Assembly (NCBI GenBank): GCA_013420905.1
Contig: JAAXNY010000001.1
Coordinates: 4,960,001-5,024,000, forward strand
Source: Collybia mongolica
Lineage: Eukaryota; Basidiomycota; Agaricomycetes; Agaricales; Clitocybaceae
Direction of reading: 5' to 3'
DNA: 64,000 bases
A model generated the notes under the pieces. That model had not been told where the DNA came from. It ran no database searches and was given only the letters and a program-made list of their open reading frames with translations. A program made the translations under genes and the position numbers. This document shows positions 34,081 to 45,881 of the stretch, piece by piece. Within the stretch, counting starts at the first letter, position 1, and each line of letters begins with the position of its first letter.

Positions 34081-34947
34081 ATGACGGCCGAGACAGCCAA
34101 TGAATTGGTGAAACTCACCTTCGACGAATGGCTGATCGATCCACAACTGCGTGAAAATGCATGTGAAAGCGAAAGCAATACAACATCGCGCAAACACGCT
34201 GGCGAACATGAAAGCGATGTGACATCGAGGAATCCAACCACGATCCTACAACCCCATCCACCAGTTCCTACTCCTGTTGAGCCCGTTGCGCCGTCCGTCT
34301 TCTCGGATGTTCCATATCAGGCGGCGGGCTCCCTGTGCCCTCACGATACTACCAGCCCCGCATTCTCAGCAAGCACTAGCAATTGTCAGCCGACGGAGCC
34401 GGCGCAAACGTTGCCATCTGCCATGCCTGCGTCGTTCGTATTCCCCCCCATGAACTATGGAGCTCCTCCGATGCTTCATCTCCCTAACGCGCTGCCTAAC
34501 CCAACCCCCAACCCTACTTTGTCCGATGACACCACGATCAACCCCTTATGTCCAACAACCCCAGAGCCTACGCCAACTTTTGCTGGTCCATTCAGTCCGT
34601 TTATTGCTCCACGAATGCGTGGCTCGCCGGAGCAATCAAAAAAGAGCCAGAAAAAGCAACCTGCGAAGGCCGCCGGAAAGAAGAAAGCGGCAGGGGGAAA
34701 GAAAAAGGTGGCTGCCGATGCCAAAGCAATGCCTCGAATGCCGGGGAATTCGACATCCGCGCCCTCTCCCGGTATCCCACGAACGTTGGGAGACATGGAT
34801 ACCAACGTGCTCGCGCAAGGCAAACGCATCCGGAAACCTGCCCAGAGTAAAGAACTGATCTATAAAGAAGCAAAGAGAAGGGGTGAGCAAGGAGGAGAAG
34901 GACAACAAGACAAAGGACAGACGACAAAAAAGCAGAGGACGAAATAA
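34081..34947 (+). CDS. Hypothetical protein, Pro/Thr-rich with basic C-terminus
   Basis: 288 residues starting MTAETANELVKLTFDEW. The middle is a low-complexity Pro/Thr/Ser region. The C-terminal third is Lys/Ala-rich (KKSQKKQPAKAAGKKKAAGGKKK) followed by GKRIRKPAQSKELIYKEAKRR and a Gln/Lys tail. A short upstream frame (MMGEEVMKGWVKPYQQFIR, 33885-33974) could be an earlier exon. I do not recognise the family. It may be the tail of a transposon-associated gene. Confidence 0.45.
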   Translation: MTAETANELVKLTFDEWLIDPQLRENACESESNTTSRKHAGEHESDVTSRNPTTILQPHPPVPTPVEPVAPSVFSDVPYQAAGSLCPHDTTSPAFSASTSNCQPTEPAQTLPSAMPASFVFPPMNYGAPPMLHLPNALPNPTPNPTLSDDTTINPLCPTTPEPTPTFAGPFSPFIAPRMRGSPEQSKKSQKKQPAKAAGKKKAAGGKKKVAADAKAMPRMPGNSTSAPSPGIPRTLGDMDTNVLAQGKRIRKPAQSKELIYKEAKRRGEQGGEGQQDKGQTTKKQRTK

Positions 34948-36435
34948 TCGATCCCACGGTCGCAGCAGTAATTTTTTTGTACAATTTTTGGGACCGTATC
35001 GCGCGCACGTGTGCACCTATTGAGATCTTGGTTCGTTTTGCCTGTCTTGATGTAAATACAATTGCTTGTTAGCCCGAAAGTATCAAGAAATGTGGCCAAT
35101 GCGCGATCATTGAACCGATTCCGAAAAGAAACAAAACAAAAGAAACGTAGCCACGTGTCAAGTTGAAATCATGACCACGTGTTGAATTGGCTGTGAATCA
35201 CCAACGATTTTCATTCATGGGGGTTCCAAAACATCATGTATGACTTTCTTATGTATGAAAAGTGCTGTCATCCCAGTGGTTCATCAATTGGGTTTCAGCT
35301 GTAAGGTCAGTCATACCATTAATGAAAACTACGTCTAGGGCTCTTGTAGTTTGCCCACATAAGTAATAGTTAATGTTGGCCTCAGCCTCAAGCTTTTTCA
35401 CTGTGAGATGCTTTGGAAGGTTACAATAGCTACAGCTAGGGCAGGCTCCCCTACGTATATTGGTAAGGTTAAACCAAAGACCCTTAGTATTATTTACCTT
35501 GACTTGCAAATATTTATATGGTGAAGTACATAGATGGGGTGGAATAAGGAGAAGATGATAACAGATTCTCATTCAGTGTGGTGCAATTGAACTTGGCCGA
35601 AATTAGCCGAACTGAATTTCCTACTTGAGACGTTGTCCCATGGAGGACCCTACGAGACCCTTGATGTAAGGGTCCAGGGGACTCAAGGTCTCGGATTCTT
35701 CTACCGCCCCCCCCCCTGAGTATATCCTCGAGTCGCACATGGCGAACAAGAGCAAACACTATATAACAATTATGTAACAAATCCAGAGAAATTATTTCAA
35801 ATTAATGAATAGTATGAGCTTCGGGAATCACCGGGACAAAGTCATGCACTTTGTGAAAACGCGCAACTTGGTTAAAGTCATATTTTCCAAGAAACATACA
35901 ACTTCAAATAGTCCAGTTCCCATTGTGGTTATGACACATTTGGAACATTCACGGTAAGAACCGGCTGTCTGGACATTATAAACGATTGTTGGTGCGTACA
36001 CTTAATTCTCCAATTTAGATATACTTACCATCCACACGACAGGCTTGACAGGACCAATCGTACTTGTGAGTATTCTAACTTCTTTGAGTCCAGTCCTGCT
36101 TCCAGCTTCTGATTGCTGATTACCATATTAGAAAAAAATTTTTGGCCCTTCATCGTCCTCCAGCAGTGCGAACGGTCACGATATCACGAACTCGAAAATG
36201 GACTGAAGAGGATAATATGACGAACTAGACTACGGTTAGGATCATAAACTGCAAGCCAAAACTCCCACATTTCATCGTGAAATGCATTGAAATGGAATCA
36301 TTGCTATCAACTTGACGGTAAATTTAACAGTCAAAAATAGACAGAGCCCAGAATAGAATTTGTCTCATTATTCACGCACCACTGACCCGAATAATCTCTC
36401 ATAAAAAGGAGTGAGTCACATACTTTCACTTTATC
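34948..36435. other. Intergenic region upstream of urease
   Basis: No supported gene. It has a C-run at 35708-35717, two CCACGTGT motifs (35152 and 35175), and weak minus-strand ORFs (35249-35572) without motifs. A TATA-like CATAAAAAG at ~36401 precedes the urease start by ~35 bp. Confidence 0.5.
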
Positions 36436-39400
36436 ATGCATATACATCCTCGAGAGCAAGACAAACTTCTACTCCACCAGGTAATTTAACTGACTGATTT
36501 CATATTAGCTGCTAATCATTTCCTTGGAACATGGATAGGCGGGATTCCTTGCCCAGAAACGGCTTGCACGAGGGCTGCAGCTCAATCAGACGGAAGTTCT
36601 TGCGTTGATTGCTAGTCAACTGCATGAACGGGTACGAGATGGCCGACACTCAGTTAGTGAGCTAGCGCAATTTGGGAAAACGATGCTTGGCCGCCGACAT
36701 GTCTTGCCTGGCGTGCCCACCCTTGTACGTGTTATTCAAATTGAAGGGACCTTTCATGATGGGTAAGCTTTGAAATGAAAATCCTTTGGGGGATCAATGC
36801 GTACTATTGACTTGCGGGAAATAGGGTCTTTCTTATCACAGTCTATGACCCCATCTGTACTGAGTCTGGGGATATCGAAGCTGCTCTCTACGGTTCTTTC
36901 CTCTCAATACCTTCAGAAGATCTATTCCCCCAGTCAGACCCTCTCGAATACTCTCCAGAAAGTGCTCCAGGGGCAGTCATTCCCAGAAAAGAACCAATCG
37001 TTATCAATAAGGGCAGGGAGCGAGTAAGACTTCGGATTACGAATAATGGTGATCGGCCCATACAAGTAAGCTCTTATCTATAATTTTAGTCCACTGTAGT
37101 TTCTGACGATGCATCACGAAGGTCGGGTCCCATTATAATTTCATAGAAACGAACCAGGCTCTATCATTCGATCGGGGAAAATCATATGGGAAGCGTTTGG
37201 ACATACCCGCTGGAACGGCCGTCCGATTCGAGCCAGGTGACGTTAAAACCGTTACTTTGTGCTCTATTGCTGGTGCGAAAACGGTGTCTGGGGGAAATCG
37301 TCTCGCCTCGGGCGTGTTTGATCCGAGCAGGACTCACCACATCGTACAAGATTTGGTACAGAAAGGCTTTGGTCATGTTCCTGAACCCGGGGCGTTGGAA
37401 GTCCACCACGACACTGAAATGGACCGACTCTCATACATATCTATGTTTGGTCCGACTACGGGCGATAGAGTGCGGCTCGGTGACACTGCTTTATGGGTTG
37501 AGGTCGAATATGATGAAGTACGTCGTAAACTACATGCCATACTTATTCAGCTTCGTTGACATCTCACTGTAGACTGTGTATGGCGACGAAGCTAAATTCG
37601 GAGGGGGTATGATCAACCCCTTCTGTTTCTTGGATTACTGCTAACGTGGTCTCAGGGAAAACGATCAGGGAGGGGATGGGGCAAGCGAGCAATCGATCCG
37701 CTTCGGAAACAATTGACCTCGTTATCACCAATGCTTTGATCATTGATTGGTCTGGAATCTACAAAGTATGAACCAATTTTGTATCCTGGTCAAGCCCTCA
37801 CACATCCCTAGGCGGACATAGGCGTAAAGGATGGAATCATTGTGGGCATAGGCAAAGCAGGAAACCCAGACGTCATGGCTGGCGTTCACCCATCGCTAAT
37901 CATTGGATCATCCACCGAAGTCATTGCTGGGGAGAAATTTATTGTCACAGCCGGGGCGGTTGATACCCATGTTCACTATATTTGTCCACAACAGATTGAA
38001 GAGGCGCTTGCTGCCGGCACTACAACGATGGTCGGGGGAGGAACAGGACCTAGTGCTGGATCCACCGCTACTACCTGTACTCCGAGCCCCTTCTACTTGA
38101 GGCACATGCTGGCAGCGACCGACGGGTTAGCTATGAACATTGCATTTACTGGTAAGGGGAATGACGCCGGGCCAACCGCTTTGGAAGACATCATCAAAGC
38201 TGGTGCTGCTGGGTTTAAATTGCATGAAGACTGGGGAACTACACCAGCGGCCATTGTCAGTTGTCTGGATGTTGCGGATATTTACGATGTTCAGGTGAGA
38301 TACCGTTATGTCCAACCTGCCTTTGAAATATTTTACGCCTCTGCCCCATCCAGGTCGCCATCCACACAGATACGTTGAATGAAAGTGGCTTCGTCGAAAG
38401 TACGTAAGATGTTACTTTTAAACATCATGAAAACTAACTCGCCTTAGGCACTCTCCAAGCGTTCGGGGGTCGTACCATCCACACGTATCATAGTGAGGGT
38501 GCTGGTGAGATGGTTATCCATTTGTGGCACCCTTCAATTAAAATTTCTCAAATGCAAATCAATAGGGGGCGGTCACGCGCCCGACATCATCGTGGTATGC
38601 GGACAAAACAATGTCCTTCCATCATCCACAAACCCAACTCGACCGTATGCTATCAACACTGTGGACGAGCATATTGATGTATGTCGTTTGGCTACCATAT
38701 CATGTTACTCCTTAACGATGTAATACTTCAGATGTTGATGGTAGCTCACCATCTCGACAGGGATATACCAGAGGATATAAGTTTCGCTGAATCCCGAATA
38801 CGGGAAGAAACTATGGCTGCTGAGGACGTCTTGCACGACGAAGGCGCTATATCAATCATTAGTTCTGATTCGCAAGCCATGGGGCGTGTTGCCGAGGTTG
38901 TAAGCCGTACTTGGAGAACAGCCAGCAAGATGCGAGAGTTGCGTGGTCCACTAACTTCGTTGGGCGACGAACCTGGCAAAGACAATGCCCGCGTGAAACG
39001 ATACATATCCAAATATACCATTAATCCGTACGCAATGCTCTTCTGCCCCTTTGGGGGGACGATATTCAGATTCTAATATTGCCCAGCGCAATCACTCATG
39101 GAATCAGCCAATTCGTTGGCCATGTCTCGGTTGGGGCCCTCGCCGATCTCGTCCTCTGGAAATTCGAGAATTTTGGCGCGAAGCCCGAGATGGTTCTGAA
39201 GTCTGGCGTTATCACCTTTGCTCAGGTTTACAGATTTGCTCGCCATGCCCAACGATTTATGCTGACTACGTCGATCTACAGATGGGTGATCCCAACGGGT
39301 CGATTTCAACTGTTCAACCATTCTATGCGAGGCCCATGTGGGGAGCAAACGCAGCTTCTGCAGCGGCCAACTCTATCGCTTTTGTGTCCGAGATCTCGAT

Positions 39401-39614
39401 CACCTCAGGGACAATCGCTTCATATGGGCTCCATAAACGAGTTGAAGCTGTGCACAACTGCAGAAATATCACCAAAAAGGACATGAAATGGAATTCTGCA
39501 ACTCCCGTGATGACTGTCGATTCGGAGAGTATTGCCGTCTACGCCGATGGGATTCTACAAGACATAGAGCCTGCCGTGAAGGTTCCTCTTGGAAGATTGT
39601 ACAATTTGTTTTAA
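36436..39614 (+). CDS. ure1: Urease, single-chain fungal type (13 exons, 838 aa)
   Basis: It hydrolyses urea to ammonia and carbamate in the cytosol and needs nickel and accessory proteins. Exons: 36436-36480, 36539-36762, 36825-37065, 37122-37517, 37573-37606, 37656-37765, 37812-38294, 38354-38399, 38448-38504, 38566-38678, 38732-39027, 39087-39225, 39282-39614. All introns are GT-AG and the sum is 838 residues, normal for fungi. The order gamma-beta-alpha is fused as usual. Nickel ligands are visible: [10 protein letters not shown], the carbamylated Lys in [35 protein letters not shown] and SDSQAMGR. The mobile-flap cysteine is replaced by Ala (MLMVAHHLD). Confidence 0.96.
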
Positions 39615-41110
39615 CGAGGGATGCTGCGCAGATCTTTTTAGTATTTGGATATCGTGTATGTAATATTATTTACCCATCCTGGCTGCCTGGCTGGGATCTG
39701 TATGCACTTATTGCGGTATGTATCTTTATCTACCATCAAATGTCCTCGGGTTAAAACAAGCGCATTGAATAAAAAATTTGGTCAAATCAACCGTGACTTG
39801 ACACACTGTGATCTAGAATCTCGTTTCATAGACATCGTTTTATACTTCTTCGCCTCGATGGTGGGACCCGCGACTTGATGACTTCGATGTTACATCACTT
39901 GAGTGAGTTTCGCCTCGTTGTGAATGGAACGCGAGGCATGCATTTCGACAAGGGGGTTTGTGAAATCATGATGGGCTGGATCTTATGTCATTTCTATCCC
40001 GATGTGCTTGAACCTCGGTGAAAATTTTGGCCCCAGCATAGTATTCGATCGACAGGGCAGACTGTCCACCCAACCAGACCACGAAGGACGCCTTTCATTA
40101 GACTCGTTTGATGGGGTCAGTTTGCGTCGCTCTTAGAGGTACCCGTAAATGTTGCCGAAAGCCGTTAGGTTTTGAATTGATAAGGTAGTCCAGAACCTAA
40201 GGGGGCATCTTAAGAGTGGGAATGTCGCCATATTAATCGAAGGATATTCGTCGATGGGAACCCGCGGAGCAACGATACACTTTGCGAAACGTGAGTCGGA
40301 ATGCCGCAGAGGGAAGGAAACTGGCGAATGAGGCTGAATATCTGATTCGTATTCATAATCGCCTAGGAGTGGAAATAATTTCTGTAAGCAATCTTTACTC
40401 CTCTTTTTCCATCGCGCCGACCTAAAGGATTCCTGAAGCTAGAACGGCAAGAGAGTCGCGTCCGCGGATATGCTCAGTAACCGAACGAATGCCTCCTACC
40501 AGCCCCAATTCACACCGGCTCACAATACGGCGCTAAATTGTTCCCTGCCCAACCCTCCCACTCTTTACGCGTACGCGTCATCCCTCGCTTGTCACTAGGT
40601 GAAGTCGAAAACTACCCAAAGTCGACGTTTGCCTGACCCACCCAATCTCATAATCGTTCCTGTGTCGTTACTAAACATGGCGCGGGACGTTATCACAATA
40701 TTACTATTCACCCTCGCCCGTTAAAACTCGACATTGGCATTTCAGCTTCCACAAAACATGTCAGAACTACAAAAGAGCTGTTGGGTGGCTCAGCCGGTTG
40801 TCAATGAATCATAGGGCTTATGAGATATATAGACTTGCCTAGTTGTATACCGTTCACCGACGTGAGTAATTATGTAGATAGGGAAGTAGTATCAGCCTCT
40901 GTGTGCAGACATCCTTCACAGACGCGGTGGTGACCATGATTTATTCCCAGCGGCAAATCGAGAGCAAAAAGTATTGGTAACAAAAATAATATTAAAGTGC
41001 AAAATATTCCAACTTCCTGCTAAGTCACCAATCCGAGTCAATTAACTCAGGAGCGGGACTATACTCAACTCCTCCCTTCAAAATCATAAAACGCCTTCAC
41101 GTCGTCCGTT
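39615..41110. other. Intergenic region, urease to MOB4/phocein gene
   Basis: No coding region, RNA gene or repeat that I can support. It should hold the urease terminator and the promoter of the next gene. Only short ORFs without motifs occur. Confidence 0.5.
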
Positions 41111-43288
41111 ATGACAGCCATGCAGCAGAGGCCACTTCGCGGCTCAAGAATATCCTCGTTTTATCCTGTAAAGAACCTTCCATCCTTGGCCTCTCTTGAC
41201 AGCGCATTTCAACTTCAAGAATACATCTCGCTACTCATCCGTCTTGACGTCCACGACGTGGAGGCTATCGTGTCGCTGCCTGGGAAGAGCTCAGGAAAAG
41301 AGAAGGAGGACGAGACAAATGGAGACGAGAAGTCGCCAGAGGAGAAGGACGGGGAGAAGGACCGAAAGGCGGATGTCGCTGTTGATGAGGCGTGTTGGAT
41401 ATATGAACAGCTGAGGTCTGTGATACTTTTACACAGCCATTTATGATCCATCAGTACTTAAATTTGGCTTACAGGCGTCTTGCGCAGGATCTGTCGCACC
41501 CTTTGATTACTATGCTTCAACAAGAGTGCACGCGCGCCTCGTGCCCTGAGATGAAGGCGGGAGAATGGCTTTACCTATGTGTTGCTCATGGAAATGACGG
41601 GGCTATGGAGGTAAGCTTTCATACATATATGTGGTGCACGAGTGTGTATTTGCTGTACTACGCGTCTTTACGGGTTCCCTTTTATTCACCGCCCCCTCAA
41701 CTAACTCCCTCCATACTAACGTACCTTTTTTTTAATAGCAATGCTGCGCAATCGACTACATCCTACATACCGTTGACAGTGCTACGGCTCTCCTCAACTC
41801 ACCCAGAACATTCCCTTCACGGTGAGCAGGCTCAATTCATGTTTGGTTAAAAAGCTCACAACGCGCCCATGAAGCCTACAAATACCCCAAACCTCTCACA
41901 GACACTTCTCCGCGCTCGCACGGCGTCTTGGGCGTATCTTCGCCCACGCCTATTTCCACCACCGGGAAGCCTTCGAACAAGCCGAAGCCGAATCCTCCCT
42001 CTACGCACGGTTTCTCGCCCTCACCTCTAAATTTGACCTAGTTCCGTCAGAGTTCCTAGTCATTCCCCAGAATATCTCACATGGCGACAGTGACTCCAGA
42101 GATGAGGTGCAGCCTCCACGACTCTTAGCTGCTGCCGTCGGCCCTTCAAGCCAAAGTAGCAGGAGTCAAAGCGAGGCACGCGACGAAGGTTCATTCCCTG
42201 ATCCGGTATGGGATAGGCGCGGTAGTGTGGTTGCTCCGGGCGAGAGAGCAAAGAGCAATAGTCCGCCTGGTCTAGGAAACGGCAGTGAGAGCCCAAGGAA
42301 GTTTGGAAGGAATAGGACGGACACGATGGTGTTTAGTGACGTGTCTGCCGTCGTGGAGGATCTGGCGAAGGCGGATGAAGACCCTATCGAGAGGACGACT
42401 CACGCTATGGGCGGGGGCGTGAAGGAAGCTGAGAAGCCTGCCCCACCTTCCGAAGTTTCGTCAAAAGCCACTATACCTGGGCTATTACCCTTGTCTGCGG
42501 GGGACCTCTCGACATCAGGGCCAGAGCCAGAGTCACCATCTTTAGCATCTCCACCAGAGACTGCAACATCATCGCTTCCGGAAACACAAGAATCAACCGA
42601 GGATGAGGGCAATCATACCTCGGCGGACGATCTTCTAACATCTGCAGATACTCAACTCGAGGATCAAAACTCTGAGCCCACACCCACCACCGCTCCAGCC
42701 CCCGAACCAGCTGCTGCTGAGTCTGACCTTCCAGACTCTGAGACCGCCAAGCCAGAAGAACCAGAGGGCCCCGTAGCGGACGCCCCACCTGCTCCAGACT
42801 CCAGCACGGAGCCAGTCTCAGAACCAGAAGTTGGTGATGAGGTACCCTCCACCGTATTCGTACCCCAATCCGAACCTGCCATTGAGGCAAGTCCTGAGGC
42901 GGAGAAAGACGTTGAGGTCGAACCCGAAAAGCATGAAGCAGCCGCCCCTGATTCGGTACAAGCGCCGGAGGCGGATGCAGCATTGGAGGACTCAACAGCC
43001 CCGACTTCATCACCAGAAACACCGCCGTCATCAGATTCGAGTGATGAGAAATCATCAACGGAGGAACCAGCGGCAGCTGCTGAACCTCCAATAACAGACC
43101 CCACTCCTGCCGACGTCCCAACGGAAACACTTGCACCCCCGGAGAGCGAGCCCGGAACACATCCAGATGATAGCCCTTCAGTTGCTCCAGAATCAGCACT
43201 GGCAGACGCTGCCTCTTCAGAGCCTTCGACAGAAGCTGAGAAGGAGACAGAGCCCGAAAGCACATCGAGTGAGGGACCAGAGCCATAG
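41111..43288 (+). CDS. mob3: MOB4/phocein-type protein with long acidic tail (4 exons, 636 aa)
   Basis: MOB-family adaptor; the phocein branch (fungal MOB3) belongs to the STRIPAK phosphatase-kinase complex. Exons 41111-41415, 41475-41610, 41739-41821 and 41902-43288 join in frame. The MOB fold is seen from LDSAFQLQEYI through LRRLAQDLSHPL, the zinc Cys pair in CTRASCPEM, LCVAHG, AIDYILHTVDSATALLNS, and the zinc His pair region FAHAYFHHREAFEQ. After residue ~250 comes a ~390-residue Glu/Pro/Ser/Ala-rich disordered extension, much longer than animal phocein (about 225 residues). An acidic insert (~residues 60-90) also lies inside the N-terminal part. Confidence 0.9.
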
Positions 43289-43837
43289 GTGATCCTCTGT
43301 GGTCAACTGATTAACATTCGGTTGGATCTGTTTTTCATTGATCTGATTTTCGTTTTTGAAAACGAGTGGTCCATGTATGCTATACCCGCTATATCATCAT
43401 GCTTTGACTATAGCGCGAGCCGTAAGAGTCGCCTACAAGAATTGTTGTTAGCCTTTGGCGCGCCTATTACTAGTACAGCGGAGCACGTGCTACAATTCTA
43501 ATCGTCCCGATTTCATTATATTTTTAATTACACAACATTTGCAACTTCTTACTCCAAGCACCACTACTCTTAAGCTTGTCTTCAGGGCTTGTAGCGTATA
43601 GAAAGGGTCGAAATCGATTCAAAATCGTGGACTAGACCGTACCTCTAAGAGTCACGAGGGCGTGAACTTTGAACGAATTGATCACTTGTAAGTGCATTTA
43701 TCACCACGAGCATCGGTTCGCGTCATACCGCCGAGCCAGCGCCCAAAGGATCAGAGTGTTTGTTGTATGAAGAGAATACATAGCTAACCTCAACATAAGA
43801 CCAGAACTAACGACTCCGACATTATTCATCCACCACT
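43289..43837. other. Intergenic region, MOB to CSN3
   Basis: No gene supported. A 70-codon ORF starts just after the MOB stop but lacks motifs and is probably 3' UTR. Confidence 0.5.
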
Positions 43838-45593
43838 ATGGCGCCTGATTCGTTCAACAGCCTCGATACGATCCTCAACCAGATCACGACGACCAACAGC
43901 CCAGCCGCACTGAACCACACCCTGCGGAACTCTATCCCAAAGGAGGCACGGGAGACGATCTTGTCGAGCCTGTTGGCGGGTGGCCAGGATCCTTTGAGTG
44001 TGCTGGATATGAGAGAGAACACGCTGGGAGCACTGTTCATCCTGTGAGTCAGAGACAACTGTCGTACGACCGCCTCTTACATGACATATCTGCCAGGTCT
44101 GCGCGTTTTCACAATGCGGCCGCCGTCCCACCACCTTGGGCACTTGTGCAGGAATTTTGCCACACATTCATACCGGAACATGCTCGGCTCGCCCCAGATC
44201 GCGGTAAGTCAGTTGTCTGCGCGTTCAAGATAACGTCTGAATTTCCTGATACAGTAACGCTCCTGGCAAGAGGAATCTCGTTTTACGCTGACCAGTCTAA
44301 TAACGTGTGTATAAGGATTCGTAAATCCCCGCTCACTCTGATACTTTGATCTCCATTCAAACAGAAGAAAGCTGCCATCGAACCTCTTTACGATCTTGTC
44401 AGACGATACCCTCCACACCCTTCATACCTGACCACAATACATCCAATCTTCGTACTGGTAAGTGACTGTCATATAGGCAGTGTTACTAGAACTCATATCA
44501 CTGCATCATAGGCCTGCGTCACATCACAACACTACTCAGAGGCCCTCCCGATCCTACAACACCCCATCACCAATATTGACACCAACCTCTCCGACCTGAG
44601 CTACAGCGACAACCTACTCTATCACTATACCGGCGGTATTGTACTGGCGGCATTGAAGCGGTGGCATGATGCGGAGGAGTTCTTCGAAATATGCGTCAGC
44701 AGTCCAGGATCAGTGCCAGCTGCAGTCCAGTTGGAGGCGTTCAAGAAATTAAAACTCGTGCAGCTGATCTCAACGGGACAGGTGAGATTCTTGTTTTCGG
44801 CTTTATTTGCGATCGGACAGCTTAAAGATTTGAGGTAAAGGCGTCAGGTGGCCAGAAATACGCGCATCCAGTGTTAGCACGTCTGTTCAAGAACTCGCCA
44901 TACAGTCTTCTCGTCAGTGCATACCCCCACAGTACAGATCACCTTCAGGAAGTGTTGGAGAAAGAGCGCAATTTGTTCTCCACAGTGAGTGGTTATTGCC
45001 TTCACGAACGAAAAGTGGCTTCTCTACATGTTCAATAGGAAAAGAACCTTGGACTCGTTACACAGGCTATCGACCGCGCTCCGAGATGGGCATTGAAGAA
45101 GCTGACGGCGACGTACGTCACCCTAGGGCTTTCAGATATTGCGCGCGCAATTGGGATAACAGACGAAGAGGAAGTCAGAGCGTTGATTCTCAGCATGGTG
45201 CGCTGACTTTCCTCTCTCAACACGAAAAATCTCTAAGCCATCATCGTCCAGATCGAATCGAACGACATCAGCGCCCAGATATCTGCCAATGGAACCGTCA
45301 CCTTCACCGATCCGCCCCCGCAGTTCACTAAGGAACAAGTTGACAAAGTACTGCAGGACGTCCAGGCGCAGACGGCCATGCTGAACGCGTTGGAAATGGA
45401 GACGGGAAGGAGTAGAGAGTTTCTATCCAAAGTGAGTGGACATGTATTAGTCCGGGTTCACATCACTGAACTATTGCTATTCAAGGCTGTGAAGAATCGA
45501 GACGACTCGGCCTGGATCCCGTCCACCGACGAGGACATGTATAATGCCATGGGGGGCGGGAGTCCTTGGGTAGAAGACGCTATCTTCTCGTGA
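43838..45593 (+). CDS. csn3: COP9 signalosome subunit 3 (9 exons, 440 aa)
   Basis: Subunit of the COP9 signalosome, which removes NEDD8 from cullins. Exons: 43838-44043, 44097-44203, 44255-44304, 44365-44457, 44512-44781, 44835-44984, 45039-45197, 45252-45431, 45486-45593; all GT-AG and in frame. The middle reads PLYDLVRRYPPHPSYLTTIHPIFVLACV and helical repeats follow. A PCI domain covers the last 200 residues, including LKKLTATYVTLGLSDIARAIG and the winged-helix strand ISAQISANGTVTF. Length fits the family (~420). Exon 3 is the least certain, since its donor (GTGTGT) is weaker. Confidence 0.9.
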
Positions 45594-45881
45594 TCTTACT
45601 GATTTCAAATCTTCTCTTGATTCTGTGATGTACCAATTTGTTCTCGTTATTCGCACTCTAAAATGATTTTTTTCGATTGAAAAATTCAGGAGTGAGTCGG
45701 TTACTGTACATCGCGGACGCGATCGCCCATCCAGACAACTATTTTCATTTCCTGCTTTTGCCCACTCACGTTATTATCTTCTCGGTCGCGATCGCAATAG
45801 ACCCGTCCACAGCTCTGGAGATGGAGAATGTCCCAAACCTCTTCGCTGGCGCGTCTAAACTACTAATCGGAGGTCGGTTAA

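Noticed and set aside
34948..36435. Small minus-strand ORFs (35249-35572, 35514-35780)
   Set aside because: No domain, no splice support; cannot be separated from chance.
42471..43286. Long minus-strand ORFs opposite the MOB tail (271 and 199 codons)
   Set aside because: Shadows of the biased Glu/Pro/Ser codon use on the plus strand; no start context or motifs.
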